Assembly (NCBI GenBank): GCA_030425045.1
Contig: JAUHVL010000006.1
Coordinates: 132,677-165,434 of the forward strand
Reading direction: 5' to 3'
Source of the DNA: a bacterium
GTDB taxonomy: Bacteria > Bdellovibrionota > Bacteriovoracia > Bacteriovoracales > Bacteriovoracaceae
DNA length: 32,758 nt
A program made the position numbers and the translations under genes. Under the pieces are notes generated by a model that worked only from the letters and a program-made list of their open reading frames with translations, did not search any database and was not told the DNA's origin. Each line of letters opens with the position of its first letter. The stretch's first letter is position 1. Below, piece after piece: positions 25,913-32,758 of the stretch.

Positions 25913-28444
25913 ATGTCAAAGAAAACTAATATATTAATCGCTTCGACCATCATGGGTCTAAGCACGCACGCCGCTACTGTACAAGACTATCAGAATATAA
26001 GCATTCAATATGCTGGAAGTTACTTTGAATATCTTGAGTTCAAACAAACAGCTCCATCTAAAATTGCTTCTGTAAAAGCAAGTATCGCTAAAACACAACC
26101 AGTCTTTAATACTATTAAAGCTGAATATGATAGAGAAGCAGCTCTTTATAATAGACTTAATAATGAGCTTATCTCAATTCCAGGAAGAATTACGGCCCTT
26201 CAAACAAAAAAGCAAAACTCTATTGATGCTATTCCTGCTCTTAAGCAAGCAGCTAAAGTAAAAGGTCTTTTTTCTTCTTCTGAGAACCCTAACCAAGAAT
26301 TATCACAGAAAAAAATTAATGATCTCAAGCAAATCATTGTTGCTAAACAATCACAGATTTCAACTCTTGAAGCAAAAATTGATGAGATTGAAAATAGACC
26401 TGAATGGCAAAACCTAAGCTTTGAAAGATCTTCTAGTCTTAGTGAATTAAACGCTAAGAAAAACAGAAGACTTAATAAAGAATCAGAGGTGAATAGACTT
26501 TCAAGCAGAATTAATCAACTAGAAAATGAAATCAGAAATATTCAAACTACCCTATTTCAACTTGATGACAGAAAAGATTTTATCGATTCTCATTTACCAA
26601 CATTAGCTGCTCAATCAAGTCAGCTTAGTGTTGAGCTAAACAACAAAAACAATGAGGTTTTCTCTGTTGAAGAGTCTCTCTCTGAAGTCAATCGTAGAAT
26701 CAGTGTTATGGAGTCAAACAGAAGACAATTAGAAAGAGATCTTGAAAATAGTCGCAGAGACTTAAGATCAGCAAGAAGTGAGCTTGCTTCAATTAACCAA
26801 GTCTTAAACAATGTTCCTCAATTAGAGAATGAGCTTTCAAACCTTGAAGGAAGAATCTCAACGGGAAGAAGAAACCTACAAAACAAAGAAAATGAGAAGT
26901 CAGGAAAAGAAACCAGACTATCGACATTAAATTCTCAACTCAATAACAAAAAAGATGAAGTGAGAAGATTAAATCGTCAAATCAGAGAACTTGAAAACGG
27001 TACTGGTGATATCCCAGCTCAAATAGCTCGAATCGAAAGACAAATTCAAGAAAAGCAACAACTCGCTAGCACACTTCCAAATTTAAGAAGTGAAAAGCAA
27101 AGATTAGAAGCCGAAATTGCTGCTCTTGAAAACCAAACGCCAACACCTTCCGCTGACGAAGTTAGAGTACTTGAACTTGCTAACAAAATTCTTAACGGAA
27201 ATATTACAAAAGTAGAAAGAGCTGAGTTTATGAGATTGGCCGTAACTCTTTACGGAAGACTAGAAAGAAACCCAAAGAAATTTGCTCAAAAAATTGTTGA
27301 TGGTGATGTTCCTTCAGTTTCAAGTGGCTCTGATGGCGACTCTAATCAATTAAAAAGAAAGAAAAGACGTCTAAATAATATCGTTAACAACTTAATACCT
27401 GAGGCTCAAGCAGCGAAACAAGAAATTCCAGGACTTCAAGCAGAGCTTCAAGCTCTTCAATCGGGAAGTTCAGATGTTGCCGCTGAACTTGCAAGACTTA
27501 TCGCTCAAAGAGATGCGGCTCAAGCTGAAGTAAGAAGCCTCGAAAACAGAATCAACCCACTCCAAAGAGAAATCGATACTCTCACAGGAGAAATTAATCG
27601 TATTAAGGGTAATCTTGCTCAAGCAATAAAGAGAAAGAATGAAATCGAAACTAAACTTGCAGACATTCCTGAGTTAAGAAGAAAGAAGCAAAGATTAGAA
27701 AACAGAAGAATTCCTAATATTAATCAAGCAATAGCAGATTTAGAACAGCAAATTAGAAGAAATAATGGAGCTCTAAGAGTTGCTACTTCTAGAAGAGATA
27801 ATCTAAACGGTGAACTCAACGTTCTTAGAAGACAGAGAGATAGACTTGATAGTGAGTTTAGATCTCTTAACAACCAGATCTCTTCACTTGGCTCTGAACT
27901 TCAAGATATTGCCAATCAGTCTGCATCTCTTAGAAGACAAATGCGTCTGTCTGAAGGTGAACTCACGACAAAAAGATCCGACCTCTTTAGTGCAGAGTCT
28001 GAACTAAGTTCACTTAACGCTCAGATTCCAGGGTTACAAGCTAAATATAATTCTGCTCAGTCTGCGTACGATTCATACTATGCTAGTAATCAAGGACCTC
28101 ATCAGAACAACATCAACAGATTGAGTTCTGAAATCAGTGATCACAATAGTGATATTAGAGCATTTGAAAAGCTAATTGATGAGTTAAATGAAAATGAGCA
28201 AATCATTGCTGATTCAACGACACAGATTGCATCACTTGAAGCAAGACAGATAGAGCTTGCACCTCAAGTAGAAGCTCAAAGTGTTGTTTACGATGAAGTA
28301 AATGAACGATTTAAAGTTGCTGAAACTGCTTATAACAACGACCTTATTAAATTAAATCGTTTAAAAAGAGACTGGGAAACAATTTCTAGAGAAGCTCGAA
28401 ACCTCGAAGCTCAAACAGAAAATACTTTCCGTTCAATTAGATAA
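25913..28444 (+). CDS. Secreted long coiled-coil protein of unknown function
   Basis: An 843-residue protein. The ATG at 25913 is chosen because GGAGG sits 5 bases upstream; an ATG at 25895 would place that site inside the gene. A signal peptide (MSKKTNILIASTIMGLSTHA) sends it across the inner membrane. Nearly all the rest is heptad-rich helix in two arms, about residues 40-410 and 480-840, joined by a non-coiled middle (~415-480, includes TPTPSADE and KFAQKIVDGDVPSVSSG). Short hydrophobic-Pro phrases (IPALK, VPQLE, LPNLR, IPGLQ, IPELR, IPGLQ) recur and may mark bends. It resembles an SMC rod without ATPase heads. There is no membrane anchor or barrel. It probably forms a periplasmic, surface or extracellular fibre, and is followed after 27 bases by another secreted protein. 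Confidence 0.8.
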   Translation: MSKKTNILIASTIMGLSTHAATVQDYQNISIQYAGSYFEYLEFKQTAPSKIASVKASIAKTQPVFNTIKAEYDREAALYNRLNNELISIPGRITALQTKKQNSIDAIPALKQAAKVKGLFSSSENPNQELSQKKINDLKQIIVAKQSQISTLEAKIDEIENRPEWQNLSFERSSSLSELNAKKNRRLNKESEVNRLSSRINQLENEIRNIQTTLFQLDDRKDFIDSHLPTLAAQSSQLSVELNNKNNEVFSVEESLSEVNRRISVMESNRRQLERDLENSRRDLRSARSELASINQVLNNVPQLENELSNLEGRISTGRRNLQNKENEKSGKETRLSTLNSQLNNKKDEVRRLNRQIRELENGTGDIPAQIARIERQIQEKQQLASTLPNLRSEKQRLEAEIAALENQTPTPSADEVRVLELANKILNGNITKVERAEFMRLAVTLYGRLERNPKKFAQKIVDGDVPSVSSGSDGDSNQLKRKKRRLNNIVNNLIPEAQAAKQEIPGLQAELQALQSGSSDVAAELARLIAQRDAAQAEVRSLENRINPLQREIDTLTGEINRIKGNLAQAIKRKNEIETKLADIPELRRKKQRLENRRIPNINQAIADLEQQIRRNNGALRVATSRRDNLNGELNVLRRQRDRLDSEFRSLNNQISSLGSELQDIANQSASLRRQMRLSEGELTTKRSDLFSAESELSSLNAQIPGLQAKYNSAQSAYDSYYASNQGPHQNNINRLSSEISDHNSDIRAFEKLIDELNENEQIIADSTTQIASLEARQIELAPQVEAQSVVYDEVNERFKVAETAYNNDLIKLNRLKRDWETISREARNLEAQTENTFRSIR

Positions 28445-28471
28445 TTAATGATTTAAAAAAGGAATATAGAA

Positions 28472-29029
28472 ATGAAATTAAAAACAATAGCATTAGCAAC
28501 ATTACTAGCTCTACAAACGGTACAAGTTTTTGGAGCAACCATCAGTTCTTCAAAAAGCTGGTCTGCCGCAAGAGAAAGCCAGCACTGGGCATGGAATGAA
28601 CCTTCATGTAGAGCAGCAACGTTATCTTCAAACAAAAAGTCTGTTCTTGAAGTTTATGCCGAAAGAAGAAACGGTGTTTACACAGAGCCAACTGTTCAGT
28701 TTGTTACAAAGTACAACGCTTACCCCGTTAAGTTCTACAAGGTTAAACTTGTCGTAACCTCAAAAGGTCAAAACTACACGAAGTATTTAAGCTTGGTTAA
28801 CAGACCAGGACAAAATCTAGATCAAAGAGTCGCTATTGCCAAGCTTGGGGATAGAGAACAACTCGTTAACCTCCTTAAAGCTGGAAGTTCTGTTAAGGCA
28901 ACTTTTTACGGAAGTAAAAACAATGGAATCCTTTTCAGAGAACAAACTTTTTCTCTCTCTGGTTCAAGTGCAACCATCAATAATATGATGTCTGCTTGTA
29001 ACACGAAGTTTAATACAATCGATCTTTAA
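28472..29029 (+). CDS. Small secreted protein of unknown function
   Basis: A 185-residue protein with a signal peptide (MKLKTIALATLLALQTVQVFG, cleavage near FGA). The mature ~163 residues look beta-rich, with one cysteine near each end (EPSCRA and MSACNTK) that could form one disulfide closing the domain. An AAGGA ribosome binding site precedes the ATG. It follows the coiled-coil gene closely and is closed by a strong terminator, so the two form one unit and may act together outside the cytoplasm. I recognise no family. Confidence 0.75.
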   Translation: MKLKTIALATLLALQTVQVFGATISSSKSWSAARESQHWAWNEPSCRAATLSSNKKSVLEVYAERRNGVYTEPTVQFVTKYNAYPVKFYKVKLVVTSKGQNYTKYLSLVNRPGQNLDQRVAIAKLGDREQLVNLLKAGSSVKATFYGSKNNGILFREQTFSLSGSSATINNMMSACNTKFNTIDL

Positions 29030-29041
29030 AAATCTTGATAT

Positions 29042-29884
29042 TTAAGCGAGAAGGCCACCCATTGCGGTGGCCTTTTTTGATTTAATTTTTTCCCAATCAA
29101 TCGGGTCTCTTTCATTTAATGAATTTTTAATAAGACTAATTCTTAAAGCACACTTATTTTTAAATCTTTTTTTATTAATTCCTAAATTACTACAATGTAG
29201 CTGAGCCGTATCAAAAACAATGACATCACCGGGACACCATGAAAAAATATTTTCAACAGAAAAACCCGAAAATCTTTCTATCGGTGAAGTTCGGCCTAAA
29301 TCAAGTTGATTAAAAATCTCATCATCAAATCGATACTCTTTATAATCAATTTGTTTTCCCATAATGTCGTATAAATTTTTTAAATGATGATAATCTTCGA
29401 TACTATTGTAATGACTCTCACTTTTTGACGGCCCATTATCTAATGTCGTACCGTAATCAATTAATCTCTCATTGAAAGTGACAGGATGACAGTCAGAATC
29501 AACTGGCCTTAAAAACAGAGGAATTAAAATTGATTTGTAAGCATAGTCACCACTACAAAATCCAAGATCTTCTTCTTCAGGCATATCAGAGTGAAAGCCA
29601 TATTGATGAGGCGTAATAAAATAATTACCTCTTAAAGCAACCACATCATCTAAGTCTATTAAGTTTTTTAATTTTTCATAAAAAATACTAATAATAAAAT
29701 CGAAGTTTCCAGAAAAAAATATATTTCCCGATTTCCCTAGTCTTCTCTTACTAGTTCCTTTAAACATAAAACGTATAAGCTTCTCACATTCTTCTTCTGA
29801 AAAGATATTTTTATGACATTCACTCTTTGAAAAACTTTTCAAGTAATGATCGATATTTAAATCAATATTTAACTTATCTCTCAT
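29042..29884 (-). CDS. Fe(II)/2-oxoglutarate dioxygenase-like protein, paralogue A
   Basis: A 280-residue soluble protein with the iron-binding facial triad of the jelly-roll dioxygenases: H98-x-D100 in YGFHSDMP and distal H230 in FDTAQLHCSNLG. Arg248 in CALRIS is the likely 2-oxoglutarate anchor. The general plan is like phytanoyl-CoA dioxygenase relatives; the hydroxylated substrate is unknown. It is a tandem duplicate of the upstream gene, with all triad residues and the phrases TPHQYGFH, FNER, GTTLD, GPSKS and HYNSI in common. The start overlaps the upstream stop (ATGA). The C terminus runs 10-12 residues past the end of its twin (after DWEKIK), and that tail is encoded by the neighbour's terminator hairpin. 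Confidence 0.75.
   Translation of the reverse strand: MRDKLNIDLNIDHYLKSFSKSECHKNIFSEEECEKLIRFMFKGTSKRRLGKSGNIFFSGNFDFIISIFYEKLKNLIDLDDVVALRGNYFITPHQYGFHSDMPEEEDLGFCSGDYAYKSILIPLFLRPVDSDCHPVTFNERLIDYGTTLDNGPSKSESHYNSIEDYHHLKNLYDIMGKQIDYKEYRFDDEIFNQLDLGRTSPIERFSGFSVENIFSWCPGDVIVFDTAQLHCSNLGINKKRFKNKCALRISLIKNSLNERDPIDWEKIKSKKATAMGGLLA
29051..29078 (+). terminator. Rho-independent terminator of the secreted-protein unit
   Basis: AAGGCCACC pairs with GGTGGCCTT around a 6-base loop, followed by TTTT on the plus strand. It lies inside the last codons of the convergent dioxygenase-like gene, where it encodes the tail KATAMGGLLA. On the minus strand no T-run follows, so it acts one way only. Confidence 0.9.
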
Positions 29885-30684
29885 TTAAGTTTTTCCCAGT
29901 CTATCGGGTCTCTTTTATTTTTTAAGTTTTTATAAAAACTCATCCTTAAGCCAGCTTTATTTTTAAAGAGCTCTTTCTTTAATCCTAAATTACTACAATG
30001 TAGCTGAGTAGTATCAAACACCATCGCATCACCGGGAGTCCAATCATATACAGATTCTATAGAGAATCCATTAAATCTTTCTTTCGGAGAAGTAGCTCCC
30101 ATATTGTATTTTTCAAATAAATCATTATCAAAGTCTTTATCTTCATATTTAATTTCTAGTCCACTCTCATTGTACAGGTTTTCTATTTCATCATAGTTAC
30201 TAATACTATTATAATGAGTATCACTTTTAGAGGGTCCTCTATCAAGAGTCGTTCCGTGACTTAAAATCCTCTCGTTAAATAGCATGAAGTGACATTTCGC
30301 TTTTTGAGGAAGATGAAAAAGAGGAATTAAGATTGTACAAAAAGCAACATCACCTTCAACAAAATGATGATCTCCCTTCTCAGGCATATCTGTATGAAAC
30401 CCATATTGGTGAGGTGTTAAAAAAAAATTCCCCCCCACTTTAACTATTTCCGACAAATCTATCATTTCATTAAATTTATCAAAAAACTTTATAATTATTT
30501 TTTCGAAATTTTCAGAAAAAAACATATTACCAGAACTACCAAGACGATAAACACCTGTTTCTTTAAACATAAAATCTATCAACCATTCAACATCACTTGA
30601 ACTTAAAATATTTTGGTAACATCTCGAAGAACTAATATTAGACCTATAAAAGCTAATATTGTTTTTTATATCAATACTTGGCAT
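29881..30684 (-). CDS. Fe(II)/2-oxoglutarate dioxygenase-like protein, paralogue B
   Basis: A 267-residue twin of the following gene, collinear end to end. The metal triad is H97-x-D99 in YGFHTDMP and H229 in FDTTQLHCSNLG, with Arg247 as the likely 2-oxoglutarate contact. Both twins keep a complete set of ligands, so both are probably active, perhaps on different substrates or sites. Differences cluster in the N-terminal ~40 residues and in the loop around 100-135. It is first in the two-gene operon and faces the HTTM-like membrane pair across 59 bases. No signal peptide, so the action is cytoplasmic. Confidence 0.75.
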   Translation of the reverse strand: MPSIDIKNNISFYRSNISSSRCYQNILSSSDVEWLIDFMFKETGVYRLGSSGNMFFSENFEKIIIKFFDKFNEMIDLSEIVKVGGNFFLTPHQYGFHTDMPEKGDHHFVEGDVAFCTILIPLFHLPQKAKCHFMLFNERILSHGTTLDRGPSKSDTHYNSISNYDEIENLYNESGLEIKYEDKDFDNDLFEKYNMGATSPKERFNGFSIESVYDWTPGDAMVFDTTQLHCSNLGLKKELFKNKAGLRMSFYKNLKNKRDPIDWEKLK

Positions 30685-30743
30685 TCTACTTTTCTCTCAA
30701 CCATATAACAGTTTAGCTTAATAATAGTAACTTTCATATTATT

Positions 30744-31196
30744 TTGCCTTATAGTAAAATTAAGAGAATTATAATCTCTATTAAAACTATTCTAAACAAA
30801 AATCGGTCTTTAGTTTCAATTTATGTCCTCATAAGCTTAATTATTTCACAGATAGCACTGCCTTATTTTAATAATGGAAAAGATTATTTCATCTTTTCAA
30901 CATGGAACTTGTTCTCATTTCGTAAGAATACCAAGGTATTTCATTTATATTGTAGAGATAGCATTAATAGTTTTTATTTTTTTAGAGATAAAACCTTCCA
31001 AACTTACCAAAACCAACTAAATTACAAGGCTATTTTAAAAAGAGTTAAACAGAATAAAAATATCTCTATTCAACAGAGACAAAATGCTATGGAACTTTGC
31101 CCGGGTAGGCTTGAACTCCACTGGATTAAAATGAGCTATTTTGAACATTTTGCACTAAAAAAGGATGCAAATAATTATAATGAAATTAAATACTAG
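30744..31196 (+). CDS. Small membrane-anchored protein, partner of the HTTM-like protein
   Basis: A 150-residue protein with one clear membrane helix (~22-41, SLVSIYVLISLIISQIALPYF) and a soluble part with FSTWNLFSF just after it, then a basic helical tail. Many genomes pair an HTTM/vitamin-K-carboxylase-like protein with a small one-helix protein of this plan; that comparison is from memory. The start is TTG with no good ribosome binding site, so the true start may differ. The last 32 bases overlap the next gene, pointing to coupled translation. Confidence 0.55.
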   Translation: MPYSKIKRIIISIKTILNKNRSLVSIYVLISLIISQIALPYFNNGKDYFIFSTWNLFSFRKNTKVFHLYCRDSINSFYFFRDKTFQTYQNQLNYKAILKRVKQNKNISIQQRQNAMELCPGRLELHWIKMSYFEHFALKKDANNYNEIKY

Positions 31197-31935
31197 TACT
31201 TTATCTAAAATTCATTACATTATGCTCTCCTTTGTCGTTCTCATGTTAGGTAGCTTCTTTTCAAAAGGACCAGCAATAACACCTATCTATATTTGGCACG
31301 TCTCTTTTTTAAACAATTTAGATTTAAATCCTAATATCCTATACCCATTAATTTTTTCTATTACTTATATTTCAATAATCCTCAATATTCTTTATGAAAA
31401 AAAAGCTCTCAAAATATTTACTTTTATCTTTATGATTACTTTATTTTCGTTACGCTATAGCTTCGGACATATCAGTCATCCAAATCATATTTGGATATGG
31501 AGTTCTCTTTTTTTTATATTCATAGATCCAAAAAAAGAAATTACCTCAAGATCAAATATCAAAACGTTCCAATTTTTAATTGCTACACATTTTTTAATCT
31601 ATTTCAATGCTGGTATCTGGAAGCTAAGAAGCCTCATACGCAATAACGACTTTTCTCTTGTTTCCATTAAAGACTCTTCTCTTGAATCAATTGGTGTCTC
31701 GTTGGCCCATGGACTAAAAATTAATCCAGCAATTTTAGACTTTTTCATCAACTATCAAGACATAGCAGGTATAGGATTCTTTTTTATCATAGCTTTTCAA
31801 CTATCAACTATTTTACCCTTAATAAAATATGAGCTTGCGCCCAAGTTTTTTATCTTATCTATCTTTTTTCATTTAATAACAGGGATTTTTACTGGTCATT
31901 GGTATATGCAAACTGCATTTATCTTTATTTTTTAA
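31165..31935 (+). CDS. HTTM / vitamin-K-carboxylase-like integral membrane protein
   Basis: A 256-residue protein with about six to seven hydrophobic helices. The block THFLIYFNAGIWKLRS (141-156) and the earlier FGHISHPNHIWIW (100-112) fit the HTTM (horizontally transferred transmembrane) group related to gamma-glutamyl carboxylase. It lacks the lumenal C-terminal domain of the eukaryotic enzyme and ends right after a membrane helix, so it may be a minimal or slightly shortened member. The function of bacterial members is mostly unknown. ATG 31165 and ATG 31180 are both possible starts. It shares 32 bases with the upstream gene and ends 36 bases from a convergent hydroxylase-like gene. Confidence 0.6.
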   Translation: MQIIIMKLNTSTLSKIHYIMLSFVVLMLGSFFSKGPAITPIYIWHVSFLNNLDLNPNILYPLIFSITYISIILNILYEKKALKIFTFIFMITLFSLRYSFGHISHPNHIWIWSSLFFIFIDPKKEITSRSNIKTFQFLIATHFLIYFNAGIWKLRSLIRNNDFSLVSIKDSSLESIGVSLAHGLKINPAILDFFINYQDIAGIGFFFIIAFQLSTILPLIKYELAPKFFILSIFFHLITGIFTGHWYMQTAFIFIF

Positions 31936-31971
31936 CTTCGACTTTATTCAATAAAAAAACAATTATTACTT

Positions 31972-32592
31972 TTACTTAGCTTCAAGGTTTTCATAAACCC
32001 ACTTAACGGTATCTTCATTTATCTCAACATTGAGAACTAAGACTGTAGAATTATCACTGAAACTAAATAAAGAATGCTCTTTACGACTATCTAAAAAATA
32101 TAACTTATTTTTTGTCCAATTCTTTTTTTCACCATCTAACAATAAACAAAGCGACCCTCTATCATCAGAAAAAAAAGAAATTAATCTAAAGGATTTCCCA
32201 TAATCTCTATGAGGTGGAAAAAAGCCTCCAGCATCCAGCCTCAAAAAATGCGACCTTCCCAAATGAGTGGCCAAAAAAGACAATTTATTTGAAATCTCAG
32301 GTATACCTTTCCAAATTTCTGTTGGCGTTCGAAAAGACATTTCATCATATGAAGTATTGTTTAATTTGTTATACTCAAGAACAGAATTTAAATCGATTTC
32401 TCCATCAGTCTCTCCCTTCAAAGAAAAAAGACTCATTCCCCAGCGATTATTTTTTTTATTTTTATTATAAGGTCGCCAAAACTCTTTATACTTATCAATC
32501 TCACAAAGATCGTTACTTAATTCAAAATATGTGCTTAATGGAAAGAATGAACCGAGATCAGTAATTTTTCGATATAAGTTGTCTTCAATCAT
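31972..32592 (-). CDS. Aspartyl/asparaginyl beta-hydroxylase-like oxygenase
   Basis: A 206-residue soluble protein. HFLRLDAGGFFPPHRDYG holds the H128-x-D130 metal pair, and a second histidine, H173, lies in DSRKEHSLFSF before a final strand VLVLNVEI. This order and spacing suit the small 2-oxoglutarate oxygenases of the aspartyl/asparaginyl hydroxylase group; a basic residue for 2-oxoglutarate is not obvious, so activity is not assured. It is the third such oxygenase-like gene within 3.6 kb, not closely similar to the tandem pair. It lies just after the 5S rRNA terminator on the same strand. Confidence 0.65.
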   Translation of the reverse strand: MIEDNLYRKITDLGSFFPLSTYFELSNDLCEIDKYKEFWRPYNKNKKNNRWGMSLFSLKGETDGEIDLNSVLEYNKLNNTSYDEMSFRTPTEIWKGIPEISNKLSFLATHLGRSHFLRLDAGGFFPPHRDYGKSFRLISFFSDDRGSLCLLLDGEKKNWTKNKLYFLDSRKEHSLFSFSDNSTVLVLNVEINEDTVKWVYENLEAK

Positions 32593-32641
32593 ATTAACAT
32601 TCTAAGTTAAGACGACTAAATATTCACATAAATGTTTAGGC

Positions 32642-32670
32642 AAAAAAAAAGCCATCACAAGGATGGCTTT
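32642..32670 (-). terminator. Rho-independent terminator of the rRNA operon
   Basis: On the minus strand AAAGCCATC pairs with GATGGCTTT around a 5-base loop, followed by nine T in a row. It lies about 12 bases after the predicted 5S rRNA 3' end. Confidence 0.9.
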
Positions 32671-32681
32671 TTATATAAAAG

Positions 32682-32758
32682 ATTGGTGCACTTTGCTATT
32701 CTCACACTCAGTTCCCCGAGCACTACCTTCGCCGATGGCGGGCTTAACTGCCGAGTTC
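32682..32758 (-). rRNA. rrf: 5S ribosomal RNA, 3' part (runs off the window)
   Basis: The minus strand begins GAACTCGGCAGTTAAGCCC and continues through GCCATCGGCGAAGGTAGTG to GTGTGAGAATAG, the conserved second half of 5S rRNA (compare CCGAACTC, GCCGATGGTAGTG and GAGAGTAG in E. coli). About 77 bases are present; the first ~40 lie outside the window. The exact 3' end is set by comparison with E. coli and may be off by two to three bases. It marks the end of an rRNA operon read leftwards. Confidence 0.93.

Noticed and set aside
26400-28400. Apparent DNA repeats in the coiled-coil gene (many AGAAGA/CTTAG-type words)
   Set aside because: They follow from heptad composition rich in Arg, Leu, Glu and Asn; no exact tandem unit or constant period is seen.
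32214-32564. 116-codon plus-strand ORF near the right end
   Set aside because: It is antisense to the hydroxylase-like gene, which carries the H-x-D and distal H motif in the proper order.
1-32758. CRISPR arrays, insertion sequences, tRNA genes, attachment sites
   Set aside because: No regularly spaced direct repeats, transposase-like frames, or cloverleaf with conserved TTCGA/TTCAA arms were seen on either strand.

Overview
The window is a strongly AT-rich bacterial chromosome segment. It carries a complete translation and envelope core cluster (rpsB-tsf, pyrH-frr-uppS-cdsA-rseP-tsaB, pssA, truA, tig), an ftsK gene, and the 3' part of a 5S rRNA gene at the right edge. The low GC, frequent TTG starts, long secreted coiled-coil protein and gene content suggest a Gram-negative of the Bdellovibrionota (a marine Bacteriovorax/Halobacteriovorax-like predator). 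That is inference from style, not proof.

Left part (1-9250): a lipid-oriented accessory block. An RND/MMPL-type exporter is translationally coupled to a CDP-alcohol phosphatidyltransferase with a variant motif. Facing it are a methyltransferase and an alpha/beta-hydrolase-methyltransferase fusion. Diverging from those is a second phosphatidate cytidylyltransferase coupled to a PlsC acyltransferase. The components match the E. coli ynbABC set, here with an extra methyltransferase, an acyltransferase and an exporter. A YwaF/TMEM164-type membrane protein and an unknown secreted protein follow. The block looks able to make, modify and export an uncharacterised phospholipid.

Middle (9170-24210, all on the minus strand): an O-antigen-ligase-like membrane protein, tig, then a long run with read order rpsB-tsf | pyrH-frr-uppS-cdsA-rseP-tsaB-psd-like-pssA-beta-barrel candidate-truA | tig. 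pssA is canonical, but the adjacent phosphatidylserine-decarboxylase homologue appears to lack all three catalytic residues, including the serine that becomes the pyruvoyl group. The rpsB leader holds two interleaved perfect 9-bp complementarities directly upstream of the Shine-Dalgarno, an H-type pseudoknot or a two-state switch. A terminator separates tsf from pyrH but leaves pyrH no room for its own promoter.

Right part (24260-32758): a GT-C-like membrane protein; a secreted two-gene unit (an ~840-residue coiled-coil protein plus a small secreted protein) with its own promoter and terminator; a tandem pair of Fe(II)/2-oxoglutarate-dioxygenase-like paralogues; a membrane pair resembling the HTTM family and its usual small partner; a third HxD...H hydroxylase-like gene; and the 5S rRNA end with its terminator. 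No gene-free stretch exceeds 300 bases. I found no CRISPR array, insertion sequence or tRNA.
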